Positions 36,030-46,277 of a stretch of DNA of 64,000 bases are shown in pieces. The translations under genes and the position numbers were made by a program. Positions within the stretch are counted from its first letter, which is position 1; each line of letters starts with the position of its first letter. The notes beneath the pieces were generated by a model. That model made no database searches, had not been told where the DNA came from, and saw only the letters and a program-made list of their open reading frames with translations. This stretch comes from Pseudooceanicola sediminis (GTDB taxonomy: Bacteria > Pseudomonadota > Alphaproteobacteria > Rhodobacterales > Rhodobacteraceae): positions 62,001 through 126,000 of the forward strand of contig NZ_QWJJ01000010.1 in assembly GCF_003575965.1 (NCBI RefSeq), read 5' to 3'.

Positions 36030-36676
36030 CTGTCGCGCGCGCCAAAGATGGCCGAGCCGACGCGCACATGCGTTGCACCGAACCGGATCGCCTTCTCGAA
36101 ATCACCCGACATGCCCATCGACAGGCCCTCAAGGTCATTGCGCGCCGCGATCTTGGCCAACAGCGCGAAATGCAGCGCCGCCTCCTCCTCGACAGGGGGA
36201 ATGCACATCAGGCCGGCCACGGGCAATGACAGCGCCCGGCATTCCGCGACAAAGGCATCGGCGTCGGCCGGCAGCACACCGGCCTTCTGCGGCTCCTCGC
36301 CCGTGTTGATCTGCAGGAACAGCGCCGGGCACCGGCCGATCTCGTCCGCGATGCGGGCGATGGTGCGGGCGATCTTGGGCCGATCGACCGAATGGATGGC
36401 CTCGGCCAGCTCCATCGCCTGACGCACCTTGTTGCTTTGCAGCGGGCCGATGATATGCAGCTCGACCGCGTCAAACGCCTCGCGGAACGCGGGCCATTTG
36501 CCGGCGGCCTCCTGCACGCGATTCTCGCCGAACACCCTCTGGCCCTGCTCCAGCACGTCGCGCACGCGGGCGTCGGGCTGCATCTTGGACACGGCAATCA
36601 GGGTGACACCGGCCGGGTCGCGGCCCGCGTCGTCACAGGCGGATTGAATACGGGTGCGGATCTCGGTCAGGGACAT
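36026..36676 (-). CDS. YggS family PLP homeostasis protein
   Basis: A 216-residue PLP-binding protein (PLPBP/YggS), a TIM-barrel protein that buffers pyridoxal phosphate. The PLP lysine is in LIAVSKMQPDA, and FGENRVQEAAGKW, HIIGPLQSNKVR and GLSMGMSGDFEKAI are the family blocks. The C-terminus is FGARDS. The stop codon lies inside the last unit of a 24-bp tandem array. It is likely monocistronic. Confidence 0.95.
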   Translation of the reverse strand: MSLTEIRTRIQSACDDAGRDPAGVTLIAVSKMQPDARVRDVLEQGQRVFGENRVQEAAGKWPAFREAFDAVELHIIGPLQSNKVRQAMELAEAIHSVDRPKIARTIARIADEIGRCPALFLQINTGEEPQKAGVLPADADAFVAECRALSLPVAGLMCIPPVEEEAALHFALLAKIAARNDLEGLSMGMSGDFEKAIRFGATHVRVGSAIFGARDS

Positions 36677-36732
36677 GGGCGGCCTTGCTGTGCAATCGGG
36701 TCAGGTGGCGCCAAGGAACATCAAACCGGGAC

Positions 36733-36765
36733 AAAAGAAAAGGGCAGGTCAAATGACCTGCCCTT
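36733..36765 (-). terminator. intrinsic terminator of the porin gene
   Basis: AAGGGCAGGTC (36740-36750) pairs with GACCTGCCCTT (36755-36765) over 11 bp, with an AAAT loop. Read on the minus strand it is followed by TTTTCTTTTGT. It lies 24 nt after the porin stop. Confidence 0.88.
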
Positions 36766-36789
36766 CCAATCACATTCACACTTCTGAAA

Positions 36790-37674
36790 TCAGAAGCGGA
36801 AGTTGATGCCGAAGTCTGCTTCGGTGACGTCGCCGATGGTGTAAGCACCACCAACCAGGTTCGCACCGCCGCCCAGGGCGTAGGATGCGTCCAGGCCGAA
36901 GCCGGTGTCTTCCGACGCGTCGTCGTAGGACAGGTAGCCGCCAACTTTGACGCCCGAAGCAACAGCCATGTGGCCTGCCAGGCCGTAGCCTGCGCCTGCG
37001 TCGCCGTTGTCGACGTAGGAAGCGTTGAAATCAACGGTGCCAACGGTGCCGCCGAATGCAACAACCCACTCGGTTGCGTAGGTGTCGCTGTCCTGACCGC
37101 CAACACCGAAGGTGTAGCCGGCGAAGTCGTAGGACACGTAAGCGTCGGTTGCTTCGTCCTGCATGTCATACGACAGGTGAGCGTTCAGGCCGCCCATGGA
37201 GTACAGAACTGCAACGCCGGTGTTCGAAGCGCCGCGCGAAGCGTAGCCCGGGCCGTCCAGGAACGAGGTGAAGTTCTGCAGGCCGATGGTGCCCAGTGCG
37301 AGGTTGGCCATCGAGTCCAGTGCGTAGTCGATGTTGCCAACTTCGAGGGTCAGACCGCCGGAGGTGATGAACATCTGAGCGGCGTTGACGGTCGCAGCTT
37401 CGGTGGTGCGCAGGTAGCCGGCGTCGTCGGCGTCGTTGCCAACTGCGGTTTCTTGCGAACGAATGCGGTATTTGCCGCCGACAACCAGACCGGTGTCGGT
37501 TTCGGTGGTGCCTTCGACGTCCAGTTGGAAACGCTGTTCCAGGAAGGTTTTGTCGTCGGTGCCATTGTCTTCATAGACAACGCCGAAACGGCCGAAGCCG
37601 GACCAGCTGATTTCTGCGGAAGCGGCGCCTGCGGTCATAACCAGCGCGGTCGTCGCGAAGAGAATCTTTTTCAT
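36790..37674 (-). CDS. outer-membrane porin
   Basis: A 294-residue porin: a 20-residue signal peptide (MKKILFATTALVMTAGAASA), then a barrel of alternating aromatic strands ending in phenylalanine (FGINFRF), as needed for outer-membrane insertion. EISWSGFGRFGVVYEDNG is the typical first strand of alphaproteobacterial porins. The gene uses preferred codons throughout, which suggests high expression. GAGGGA precedes the start. It has a long untranslated upstream region and its own terminator. Confidence 0.94.
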   Translation of the reverse strand: MKKILFATTALVMTAGAASAEISWSGFGRFGVVYEDNGTDDKTFLEQRFQLDVEGTTETDTGLVVGGKYRIRSQETAVGNDADDAGYLRTTEAATVNAAQMFITSGGLTLEVGNIDYALDSMANLALGTIGLQNFTSFLDGPGYASRGASNTGVAVLYSMGGLNAHLSYDMQDEATDAYVSYDFAGYTFGVGGQDSDTYATEWVVAFGGTVGTVDFNASYVDNGDAGAGYGLAGHMAVASGVKVGGYLSYDDASEDTGFGLDASYALGGGANLVGGAYTIGDVTEADFGINFRF

Positions 37675-38305
37675 TGTGTTTCCCTCGATTTCTCAGTCTG
37701 CCCCAAAACGGAGCATCCGATTTGGGTATGGCAAGTCTTTCGCTCTTTTCACCTTTCCATTGCAAGCGTACCGCTCCCCCGCTGTGCACACGCACCCCGA
37801 AATGGTGCAAAGCTGCCACAGTCCTTTCGCCGGACCGGGGGATTCTGCCCCCAAATGCACGCGCACACCTGTTGTTTGCAGGGGTCGGGGCACGCCGCCC
37901 GCCCCCCGGCCCCGCCACGCGCCGCTGTGCTCAGACCCAGAGACTCAGGCAAAAGACTCAGGCAAAGGACTCGGAACGGGGAGTCTGGCCGGTGACAGTG
38001 GGCCGTGAGTCTGGCCAGATTCTGACCGGTGTCCCTGCACGTTGAGCGCAGGCCCGCTGCGCCCCGTCGCCAATCCGTGCAGGTGCGCGCAGCAAAGTGC
38101 ACGCAGCAAAGTGCACAACGGTGCGCCCCCTTGTTCACAGCCAGTTTTGGCAGCGTGGCGCAGCGCGGCCGCTGTCGTGCCGCGCCCGTCTGTGGGGGGC
38201 GTCTCGGCGGAGCGATGCAGCCTGCGGCCCTGTTTCAGCAAAGAACCTTGCCCCCTATCGCCCGCTTCGATAGATCGGAGGGGAAGTTTTGAACGGGGCT
38301 AAAGC
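37675..38305. other. 631-bp region upstream of the porin, with repeats
   Basis: No gene is recognised between the divergent porin and DUF3576 genes. The stretch contains AGACTCAGGCAAA twice in tandem (37941-37966), GTGCRCGCAGCAAA twice in tandem (38083-38110), and many TGCAC/GTGCA words. These would suit a long porin promoter or leader region. I see no firm -35/-10 pair. Confidence 0.6.
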
Positions 38306-38803
38306 ATGACGTCTACTCGCGCATTCAGGTTGTCGGCCATCGCAGGTCTTTTCGCGCTCGCTGCCTGCGGGGCCGTGCGTCCTGAGGCCAGCGGAGGGGA
38401 CGGCGATGCGACCGGCCCCAACCCCATCAGTGCCCGCGATCGCACAGCCTATGCCGACAACGGCAAGATCTGGGATATTTTCACGCAAACCGACGATGGC
38501 ACCAAGGTCGCGGTGAACCGCTATCTCTGGAACGCCTCGCTCGAGGTGCTGGATTTCCTGCCGATCCAGTCGGTCGACCCGTTCACCGGCGTCATCTCTA
38601 CCGGCTACGGCACACCGCCGGGCGGCGGGCGGTCGTATCGTGCGACGGTCTACATCTCGGATCCCGCGCTGGAGGCCCGGTCGCTGAACGTGGCGCTGGA
38701 AACCTCGGGCGGACAGGCCGTGGCCGCCGGTACGCAGCGCGCCGTCGAAGACGCGATCCTGACCCGCGCGCGCCAGCTGCGCGTCGCCGACCGCAAGTTC
38801 TAG
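38306..38803 (+). CDS. DUF3576 domain lipoprotein
   Basis: A 165-residue lipoprotein with lipobox ALAACGA near residue 21 and a DUF3576 domain (GKIWDIFTQTDDGTKVAVNR, RYLWNASLEVLDFLPI). Its function is unknown; an envelope role is inferred from the lipobox. In related bacteria it stands before leuS and lptE, as here, though a minus-strand glycosyltransferase gene is inserted between them. Confidence 0.9.
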   Translation: MTSTRAFRLSAIAGLFALAACGAVRPEASGGDGDATGPNPISARDRTAYADNGKIWDIFTQTDDGTKVAVNRYLWNASLEVLDFLPIQSVDPFTGVISTGYGTPPGGGRSYRATVYISDPALEARSLNVALETSGGQAVAAGTQRAVEDAILTRARQLRVADRKF

Positions 38804-38813
38804 ATCACAAGGT

Positions 38814-40091
38814 CTAGACTGAGGGCTGGCGCGGCCCGACCGGCGGCGCCAGTTGCATTTTCGCCAGGGATTCGACCCAGTCGATCTGCCCCGGCAGGCA
38901 CCGGGTTTCCAGATCGTACTGCGCCACGACATGCGCCCGCGCCGCCGCGCCCAGCCGGGCGCGCGCCACGCCATCCCCGGCCAGCGCCGCGATCCGACGC
39001 ACCAGCGCCGCCGCGTCAAAGAAATCGACCAGCCACCCGGTGTCACCGTCGCGCAGCACCTCGCGCACGGGGTCGGTGTCGGATGCGACGATGGCCGCCC
39101 CGCAGGCCATCGCCTCCAGCAGCGACCAGCTGAGCACGAAGGGGTAGGTCAGATAGACGTGCACCGTCGAAATTTGCAGCATCGCGCGGAACTGGTCCTG
39201 CGGAATGCGCCCGGTGAAATGCACCCGCGCCCAATCGCTGTCGCTGATCCGGCCGCGCACCTCGTCGATGAAGATCTGCTTCCACGTCCGGCCCGCCGGG
39301 GGGTGCGCCCCGTAGGACACGCCATCGCCGCCGACGATCAGCACCTGTGCGCCGGGCCGCGCCGCCAACAGTGCCGGCAGCGCCCGCATGAACACGTGAT
39401 AGCCGCGATAGGGTTCGAGGTTGCGATTGACGAAGGTGATCACCTCGTCCCCGCGGCCAAGGGTCCGCCCGTCCGGCAGCGCAAAGACCGCCTCTGCGTC
39501 CGGGCGCAGGGCCTGCGTGTCGATCCCGTCGTGCACCACGCGGATGCGGTCGCGAAACGGCGGCGGAAAGGTATCGGCCTGAAAGGCGGTCGGGCTGAGC
39601 CCCGCCTGCGCGATGTCGAAATGCAGGTGGTTGTTGAGGTTCTTCATGCGGATGCGCAGCGCCTCGGTGCCGCTGTCGTCGCGCCGGAATTCCGGGTCGA
39701 AGCCCAGGTGCGGATAGCCGGGCAGATGATACAGCTCGCAATAGATGCCCATGCGCGCCTCGGGCCAGACGTCGCGCAGGAACATCGATTCGCCCCAGCC
39801 GGGGTGCGCCACGATCACGTCCGGGGCAAAGCCCGCGTCGCGCATCTTGCAGGCGGCGTGATAGCAGGCCTCGGCGCGGGTGACCTTGCTGTCCATGTCG
39901 GTCATCCACGGATGCAGCGCCTGCCCGCCCGTGCGCGCCAACCTATAGGGCAGCACCTGCACCCCGTTCCAGTCCGTCACCTGCGTCACCCGCAGCGTCA
40001 ATGCCTTGACGCTGTGCCCGCGCGCCGCCAGCGCGCCCGCAAGGTGCCTGAACTGGCCGGGGAAATTCTGATGGATGAACAGGATATTCAC
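38814..40091 (-). CDS. GT4-type glycosyltransferase
   Basis: A 425-residue GT-B glycosyltransferase. The N-terminus is NILFIHQNFPGQFRHLAGAL. The donor-binding half has FVNRNLEPYRGYHVFMRALP, LSWSLLEAMACGAAIVASDT and the C-terminal Glu of the EX7E motif. It starts with GTG 40091, preceded by AGGGGA; the upstream extension of the frame is not family-like. It lies on the opposite strand inside an otherwise conserved DUF3576-leuS order, which hints at insertion. Its product is likely a surface glycan. Confidence 0.88.
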   Translation of the reverse strand: MNILFIHQNFPGQFRHLAGALAARGHSVKALTLRVTQVTDWNGVQVLPYRLARTGGQALHPWMTDMDSKVTRAEACYHAACKMRDAGFAPDVIVAHPGWGESMFLRDVWPEARMGIYCELYHLPGYPHLGFDPEFRRDDSGTEALRIRMKNLNNHLHFDIAQAGLSPTAFQADTFPPPFRDRIRVVHDGIDTQALRPDAEAVFALPDGRTLGRGDEVITFVNRNLEPYRGYHVFMRALPALLAARPGAQVLIVGGDGVSYGAHPPAGRTWKQIFIDEVRGRISDSDWARVHFTGRIPQDQFRAMLQISTVHVYLTYPFVLSWSLLEAMACGAAIVASDTDPVREVLRDGDTGWLVDFFDAAALVRRIAALAGDGVARARLGAAARAHVVAQYDLETRCLPGQIDWVESLAKMQLAPPVGPRQPSV

Positions 40092-40265
40092 GGACGGTCC
40101 CCTTCGTCGATTGCGCAGCCTACACAGGCCCATCCCCGCTTGCAAAGCGGCCACAACAGCGAAGTTTCGCTAAATCGCTGGACCCTTGGCGCGCACGGCC
40201 CTATCAACCCGCACCGAAACTAACGTCTAATGAACACCATCCGCACGAGCCGAGAGGGAGCGTCC

Positions 40266-42851
40266 ATGTCGCGCTATTCCGCAGCCGAAATCGAACCGAA
40301 GTGGCAAAAGGCCTGGCAGGACGCCGAGGTCTTCAAGGCGCCCCAGGCGCAGGCCCTTCGCGACAGCGACAAGCCGAAGTACTACGTGCTCGAGATGTTC
40401 CCCTATCCGTCGGGGCGCATCCACATCGGCCACGTGCGCAACTACACCATGGGCGACGTGATCGCGCGCTACAAGCTGTCCACGGGTCATAACGTGCTGC
40501 ACCCCATGGGGTTCGATGCCTTCGGGATGCCGGCGGAAAATGCCGCGATGGCGAATGGCGGCCACCCCAAGGACTGGACATATTCCAACATCGACACGAT
40601 GGTCGAACAGATGAAACCGCTGGGCTTTGGCCTGGACTGGTCGCGCATGTTCGCCACCTGCGATCCCGAATACTATGGCCAGCAGCAGGCGCTGTTCCTC
40701 GATTTCCTCGCAAAGGATCTGGTCTATCGCAAGAACGCAGTGGTCAACTGGGATCCCGTCGACATGACCGTGCTGGCCAACGAACAGGTGGAAAACGGGC
40801 GCGGCTGGCGCTCGGGCGCCGAGGTCGAGCGGCGCGAGTTGACGCAGTGGTTCTTCAAGATCTCCGACCACTCCGAAGAACTGCTGGACGCGCTGGACAC
40901 CCTCGACAACTGGCCCGCCAAGGTCAAGCTGATGCAGGCCAACTGGATAGGCAAGTCGCGCGGACTGCAATTCGCGTTTTCCACCGTCAACGCGCCGGAA
41001 CATTTCGACCGGATCGACGTCTACACGACGCGCCCCGACACGCTGGCCGGGGCCTCCTTTGTCGGCATCTCGCCCGATCACCCGCTGGCGAAAGAGCTTG
41101 AGGCCGGATCGCCCGAGGTTGCCGCCTTCTGCGCCGAGGCACGGCGCGGCGGCACCACCGAGGAAGCCATCGAAAAGGCCGACAAGCTGGGTTTCGACAC
41201 CGGCATTCGCGTGCGTCACCCCTTCGACACTGCATGGGAGCTGCCGGTCTATATCGCCAACTTCATCCTGATGGACTACGGCACCGGCGCGATCTTTGGC
41301 TGCCCGGGTCACGACCAGCGCGACCACGATTTCTGCACCAAGTATGACCTGCCCATCGTCGAGACCTTCGTGCCGCTGGACGGCGAGATCGACATCCAGC
41401 TTGCGCCCTTCGTGCCCGCCAAGACGGAAAAGGTCCGCTATACCCGCCTGATCGCGGGGCAGGAAATCCAGACCGGAGAAGAGGCGGTGAATGCCGCCGT
41501 CGATTTCTGCGAGGCGAACGGCGTCGGTCAGGGCGTGACCAAGTTCCGCCTGCGCGACTGGGGCCTGTCGCGGCAACGCTACTGGGGCTGCCCGATCCCG
41601 GTGGTGCATTGCCCCGCCTGCGGCGTCGTGCCCGAGAAAAAGGAAAACCTGCCGATCGAGCTGCCGTATGACGAAGGCGGCACCCCGATCGATTTCTCCA
41701 TCCCCGGCAACCCGCTGAACCGGCACCCGACCTGGCGCGATTGCGCATGCCCCGCCTGTGGCCAGCCCGCGCAACGCGAAACCGATACGATGGACACCTT
41801 TGTCGACAGTTCGTGGTATTTCGCCCGCTTTACCGCGCCGCGCGCCACCACCCCGACGGACATGACCGAAGCCGCCTACTGGATGAACGTCGACCAGTAT
41901 ATCGGCGGCATCGAACACGCGATTCTGCACCTGCTCTATTCGCGCTTTTTCGCCCGCGCGATGCACATCACCGGCCACCTGCCGGAAACCGCGAAGGAAC
42001 CCTTTGACGCGCTGTTCACCCAAGGCATGGTGACCCACGCGATCTACCAGACCCGCAACGCGGAAGGTCGCCCGGTCTATCACTACCCCGAGGAAGTGAC
42101 GCTGCGCGACGGCAAGGCGTTCCTGGAGGACGGCCGCGAGGTCGAGGTGATCCCCTCGGCCAAGATGTCGAAATCCAAGAACAACGTCGTCGACCCGGTG
42201 CAGATCATCCAGCAGTACGGCGCCGATACCGCGCGCTGGTTCGTCCTGTCCGACAGCCCGCCGGAGCGTGACGTCGAGTGGACTGCCGCAGGGGCCGAGG
42301 CCGCGTCCAAGCACCTTGCCCGCGTCTGGCGCCTGGCCGCCGAACTGGATGGCGACACGCCCGCGAACGACGCCGAGGATACCGCCCTGCTGCGCGAGAT
42401 GCACAAGGCGATCAACGACGTGACGCTGGGCATCGAAAGCTTTGGCTTCAACGCCTCCATCGCGCGGCTCTATGCCTTTACCAACAGCGTGCAGAAATCC
42501 CGGGCGGGGGGCGCGGCGAAACGCATCGCGACCCGCACGCTGGCCCAGCTGATGTCACCGATGACGCCGCACCTGGCCGAAGAAATGTGGCAGATCCTGG
42601 GTGGCGAAGGTCTGGTGGCCCACGCCCCCTGGCCAGTCGCGGACGCGGCGATGCTGGTCGATGACACGGTGACCCTGCCGATCCAGATCAACGGCAAGCG
42701 CCGCGCGGAAATCGACGTCCCCGCCGATATGGACAAGGCAGAGGTTGAAAAACTGGCGCTGGCGCATCACGCTGTGCAAAAGGCGCTGGATGGTGCCACG
42801 CCGAAAAAGGTCATCGTTGTTCCGGGACGGATCGTCAATGTGGTCATCTGA
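40266..42851 (+). CDS. leuS: leucyl-tRNA synthetase
   Basis: An 861-residue class I synthetase that charges tRNA-Leu. The HIGH motif is in [17 protein letters not shown] (about residues 53-56), KMSKS is at about 633-637 ([13 protein letters not shown]), and the CP1 editing domain lies between. GGGAG precedes ATG 40266 at 5 nt; the 12 codons upstream are not conserved. Its last codons overlap lptE by 14 nt, and lptE overlaps holA, giving a leuS-lptE-holA operon. Confidence 0.98.
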   Translation: MSRYSAAEIEPKWQKAWQDAEVFKAPQAQALRDSDKPKYYVLEMFPYPSGRIHIGHVRNYTMGDVIARYKLSTGHNVLHPMGFDAFGMPAENAAMANGGHPKDWTYSNIDTMVEQMKPLGFGLDWSRMFATCDPEYYGQQQALFLDFLAKDLVYRKNAVVNWDPVDMTVLANEQVENGRGWRSGAEVERRELTQWFFKISDHSEELLDALDTLDNWPAKVKLMQANWIGKSRGLQFAFSTVNAPEHFDRIDVYTTRPDTLAGASFVGISPDHPLAKELEAGSPEVAAFCAEARRGGTTEEAIEKADKLGFDTGIRVRHPFDTAWELPVYIANFILMDYGTGAIFGCPGHDQRDHDFCTKYDLPIVETFVPLDGEIDIQLAPFVPAKTEKVRYTRLIAGQEIQTGEEAVNAAVDFCEANGVGQGVTKFRLRDWGLSRQRYWGCPIPVVHCPACGVVPEKKENLPIELPYDEGGTPIDFSIPGNPLNRHPTWRDCACPACGQPAQRETDTMDTFVDSSWYFARFTAPRATTPTDMTEAAYWMNVDQYIGGIEHAILHLLYSRFFARAMHITGHLPETAKEPFDALFTQGMVTHAIYQTRNAEGRPVYHYPEEVTLRDGKAFLEDGREVEVIPSAKMSKSKNNVVDPVQIIQQYGADTARWFVLSDSPPERDVEWTAAGAEAASKHLARVWRLAAELDGDTPANDAEDTALLREMHKAINDVTLGIESFGFNASIARLYAFTNSVQKSRAGGAAKRIATRTLAQLMSPMTPHLAEEMWQILGGEGLVAHAPWPVADAAMLVDDTVTLPIQINGKRRAEIDVPADMDKAEVEKLALAHHAVQKALDGATPKKVIVVPGRIVNVVI

Positions 42852-43365
42852 CCGACGCAGACTGCTGAAACTGCTGGTTGCAGCGCCCGCCACCCTGGCG
42901 GCGCTGTCGGCCTGCGGCTTCACCCCCGCTTATGCCCCCGGCGGCGGGGCCGACCGGCTGCTGAACGTGACCCGGCTGCCCGACCCCGATTCGGGCGACA
43001 GCTATATCCTGGTGCGTGAGCTGGAACAGCGTCTCGGCCGTCCGCAAAGCCCCCTCTACGATCTCGGGCTGAAGCTGAGCGTCAGCGAGGCCGCGCTGGC
43101 GATCACCACCGACGGTACGACGACCCGTTTCAACGTGGTGGGCGATCTCAGCTATACGTTGCGCGACATCGCCTCTGGCACCCAGATCGGGGCCGGACGG
43201 GTCACCAACTTTTCGGGCTACTCGGCGACCGGCACCACCGTCGCCACGCAGGCCGCGCAGCGCGATGCGCACAAACGGCTGGTGATCATGCTGGCCAACA
43301 TGCTGATGCCGCGCCTGATCGCCGATGCTGCCAAGGCGCCGCCCCACCAGACCCTGACCCCATGA
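42838..43365 (+). CDS. lptE: LPS assembly lipoprotein LptE
   Basis: A 175-residue outer-membrane lipoprotein that plugs LptD for LPS export. The lipobox is LAALSACGF near residue 27, and the following [11 protein letters not shown] start is typical of alphaproteobacterial LptE. The start overlaps leuS by 14 nt. The gene's place between leuS and holA supports the call, since sequence conservation in LptE is low. Confidence 0.92.
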   Translation: MWSSDRRRLLKLLVAAPATLAALSACGFTPAYAPGGGADRLLNVTRLPDPDSGDSYILVRELEQRLGRPQSPLYDLGLKLSVSEAALAITTDGTTTRFNVVGDLSYTLRDIASGTQIGAGRVTNFSGYSATGTTVATQAAQRDAHKRLVIMLANMLMPRLIADAAKAPPHQTLTP

Positions 43366-44390
43366 AGCTCGCCTCGCGCGACATTGCCCGCTATGCCGCC
43401 CGCCCCGAGGCAGACCGCCTTGGCGTGCTGCTGTACGGCCCGGATGCAATGCGGATCTCGCTGCGTCGGCAGGAAATGGTTGCCGCCCTCGTCGGCCCCG
43501 CCGGAGAGGAAGAGATGCGCCTGACCCGGATGCAGGCCGCCGATCTGCGCCGCGACCCCGCCGCACTGATCGACGCCATCAAGGCCCAGAGCTTTTTCCC
43601 CGGTCCGCGCGTGGTTTTCCTGGACGGCGCGACCGAGGTGCAGGCCCCCTATATCCTGCCCGCCGTCGAGGATTGGCAAAAGGGCGACGCCCAGCTGATC
43701 ATCGCCGCCGGCCAGCTGAAAGCCACGTCGAAACTGCGCAAGGCCTTCGAAAGCCACAAGAACGCCTATGCCTGCGGGATCTACGACGATCCCCCCAGCC
43801 GCGAGGAAATCGAAGCGACGCTGAACAAGGCCGGCCTGCGGAAATTGCCCCCCGACAGCCTGCGCGACCTGTCCGCGCTGGCGCTGACGCTGGACCCCGG
43901 CGATTTTCGCCAGACCGTCGACAAGATCGCGCTGTACAAGTTCGGCGATGACACGCCGCTGACAGCGCAGGAAATCACCCTTTGCGCCCCGGCCAGCACC
44001 GAAGCGGACATGGACGACATCCTGCATATCGTGGCCGAGGCCCGCAGCGCCGAGATCGGCCCGATGATGGCCCGCCTTCAGGGGCAGGGCGCGAACGCCA
44101 CGGGCCTGTGCATCGCCGCGATGCGCCATTTTCGCACGCTCTACGCCATCGCCGCCCATCCCGACGGTGCCGGGGCCGGTATCGGCAAACTGCGCCCGCC
44201 GGTGTTCGGCCCCAGACGGGACCGTATGTTGAACCAGGCCCAGGGCTGGGGCGTCAACCGCCTGGAACAGGCGCTCGGGCTGATCACCGATACGGACCTG
44301 ACCCTGCGATCAGCGGGGCGCAGCGCACCCGACATGGCGCTGGTCGAACGGATGCTGATCCGGCTGGCGATGATGGGGCGCACCCGCTAG
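43362..44390 (+). CDS. holA: DNA polymerase III subunit delta
   Basis: A 342-residue clamp-loader subunit that opens the beta clamp. The N-terminal nucleotide-binding-like fold has LGVLLYGPDAMRISLRRQEM, but no Walker lysine, as expected for delta. SFFPGPRVVFLDGATE and LDPGDFRQTVDKIALY follow. It overlaps lptE by 4 nt (ATGA). Confidence 0.95.
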   Translation: MKLASRDIARYAARPEADRLGVLLYGPDAMRISLRRQEMVAALVGPAGEEEMRLTRMQAADLRRDPAALIDAIKAQSFFPGPRVVFLDGATEVQAPYILPAVEDWQKGDAQLIIAAGQLKATSKLRKAFESHKNAYACGIYDDPPSREEIEATLNKAGLRKLPPDSLRDLSALALTLDPGDFRQTVDKIALYKFGDDTPLTAQEITLCAPASTEADMDDILHIVAEARSAEIGPMMARLQGQGANATGLCIAAMRHFRTLYAIAAHPDGAGAGIGKLRPPVFGPRRDRMLNQAQGWGVNRLEQALGLITDTDLTLRSAGRSAPDMALVERMLIRLAMMGRTR

Positions 44391-44464
44391 GCACGTGTTG
44401 CCATGTTTTGCTGGATTTTCCGCCCCGGTTGCGCTGTGCTGCCGCAACCATGGGAGGAAACCAC

Positions 44465-45088
44465 ATGTACAACGTCATCGGCTGTGCCAACAACCGCACC
44501 TTTCGCGTCATCTGGATGCTTGAGGAACTGGGCCAACCCTATCAGCGCACCGACGCGCACCCCCACGATCCGATGCTGCGCGGGCATACGCCGCTGGGCA
44601 AGCTCCCCGTTCTGGTCGACCAGGGGGAATCGCTGACCGACAGCGTCGCGATCATGACCTACCTGTGCGACCGGCACGGCGCGCTGACCGCGCCCGCCGG
44701 CACCATCGCGCGGGCCCGACAGGATGGCATCACCCAGCAGATCGTCGATGAGCTGGAATCGGTGCTCTGGACCTCCACCCGCCATACCTTCATCCTGCCC
44801 GAGGATCAGAGGGTGGCTGCGATCAAGCCGTCGCTGCGTTGGGAATTCCTGCGCAACACCGCCAAGCTGGCCGAACGGATGCAGGGGCCCTACCTGATGG
44901 GCGATGCGATCACCCTGCCCGACCTGCTGGCGGTGCATTGCCTGAACTGGGCCGTCGCCGCGAAATTCCCTGTCGAGGATCCGGCCCTGCTGGACTATGC
45001 CACGCGGCTGCGTCAGCGCGACGCCTACAAGGCCACCCTGGCGTCTGAAAAGGCGATGATGGCGGCGGCAGCTCAGCCAGCCGATTGA
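44465..45088 (+). CDS. glutathione S-transferase family protein
   Basis: A 207-residue GST with an N-terminal thioredoxin fold (NNRTFRVIWMLEELGQPYQR, then GKLPVLVDQGESLTDSVAIM) and an all-helical C-terminal domain. The specific substrate is unknown. GGGAGG lies 7 nt before ATG 44465. Its 3' end overlaps the convergent flavoprotein gene by 16 nt. Confidence 0.92.
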   Translation: MYNVIGCANNRTFRVIWMLEELGQPYQRTDAHPHDPMLRGHTPLGKLPVLVDQGESLTDSVAIMTYLCDRHGALTAPAGTIARARQDGITQQIVDELESVLWTSTRHTFILPEDQRVAAIKPSLRWEFLRNTAKLAERMQGPYLMGDAITLPDLLAVHCLNWAVAAKFPVEDPALLDYATRLRQRDAYKATLASEKAMMAAAAQPAD

Positions 45089-46242
45089 CCATACGCTGCC
45101 GCATGTCGACCCGCCCACAGGCCCGTCGCCATGCAGCCCGTCAAAAGGTAGCCGCCCGTCGGTGCTTCCCAGTCCAGCATTTCTCCGGCGGCAAAGACAC
45201 CGGGGCGCGCCGTCAGCATGAGACCGGCATCCAGCGCATCGGCGCGCAGGCCGCCGGCGCAGGAAATCGCCCGCGCCATGTCCATTGGCCCGCCCAGTGG
45301 CACCGGCAGATCCTTCAGCAGCGCCGCCAGCGCCTGTGGATCGTCGGGCAGGGGGCGGGCACATTCCTGCACCAGCGCCCGCTTCGCCGCATCCAGCCTC
45401 AGCGCCTTTCGCAGGCGGTTCGACAGGCTCTCTCCCGCCTTGCCGCCCGCCAGCCGCGCCGCAACATCCGCCTGCGTATGGTTGGGCAGCAGGTCCAGCC
45501 GCAATGCCACGCCATCGCGCAGCAGATGGGCCAGCGCATAGATCCCGCCGCCCTCGATCCCGTCACGGCTCAGCACGATTTCACCGCGGCTTTCCTCGGC
45601 CCCTGCGCGCAGCACCACCGCCTTGACCGGGGCACCGAAATGCGTCGCCATGTGGTGCGACCAGGCGACATGGAAACCGCAGTTTGCCGGGCGGAACGGG
45701 GCGACCGGCCCGACGTGGCGCACCCAGCCGCCATCGGACCCCAGGCGCGGCCAGCTTGCCCCACCCAGCGCCAGGACGGTCACGTCGGCCGCGACCCGTT
45801 GCAAACCGCCCGGGGTGGCGAACAGCGCGTCGCCACCGTCGGCCCAGCCCTGCCAATCCCAGCGGGTGCGCAGGGCAACGCCCGCCGCGTCCAGCCGCGC
45901 CAGCCAGGCCCGCAGCAGGGGCGACGCCTTCATGCCGACCGGGAACACCCGCCCCGTCGATCCGGCGAAGGTGCTGATGCCCAGCGCCTCGGTCCAGGCG
46001 CGCACCTCGGACGGACCAAAGGCCTGCAACGGCGCGCGCAACCAATCGGCGCGGAATGCCGCGACAAAGGCGTCTCGCGCCTCCTCCTTGGTCAGGTTCA
46101 GCCCGCTCTTGCCCGCCATCAACACCTTGCGGCCCATGGTCGGCATCTTTTCCGCCACGGTCACGGCCAGGCCTGCGGCCGACAGCGCCTCTGCCGACAT
46201 CAGCCCTGCCGGGCCGCCCCCGATCACCAGCGCCTGCCGCAT
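45073..46242 (-). CDS. HI0933/BaiN-like flavoprotein
   Basis: A 389-residue NAD(P)/FAD-dependent oxidoreductase of the HI0933/TIGR03862 type. The FAD motif is LVIGGGPAGLMSAEALSAAG, followed by GRKVLMAGKSGLNLT, which is diagnostic. The end (PGVFAAGEMLDWEAPTGGYL) is also typical. The reaction is unknown. GGGAGG lies 5 nt before ATG 46242. A phased CGGTAT array lies 36-79 nt upstream of the start. Confidence 0.9.
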   Translation of the reverse strand: MRQALVIGGGPAGLMSAEALSAAGLAVTVAEKMPTMGRKVLMAGKSGLNLTKEEARDAFVAAFRADWLRAPLQAFGPSEVRAWTEALGISTFAGSTGRVFPVGMKASPLLRAWLARLDAAGVALRTRWDWQGWADGGDALFATPGGLQRVAADVTVLALGGASWPRLGSDGGWVRHVGPVAPFRPANCGFHVAWSHHMATHFGAPVKAVVLRAGAEESRGEIVLSRDGIEGGGIYALAHLLRDGVALRLDLLPNHTQADVAARLAGGKAGESLSNRLRKALRLDAAKRALVQECARPLPDDPQALAALLKDLPVPLGGPMDMARAISCAGGLRADALDAGLMLTARPGVFAAGEMLDWEAPTGGYLLTGCMATGLWAGRHAAAYGQSAG

Positions 46243-46277
46243 GGTCGCCTCCCCTTCTGTGGCCGCTTCGGCGCGCA

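Noticed and set aside
40227-42404. 725-codon open frame antisense to leuS
   Set aside because: It is a shadow of a GC-rich gene: no family resemblance, and leuS on the other strand is certain.
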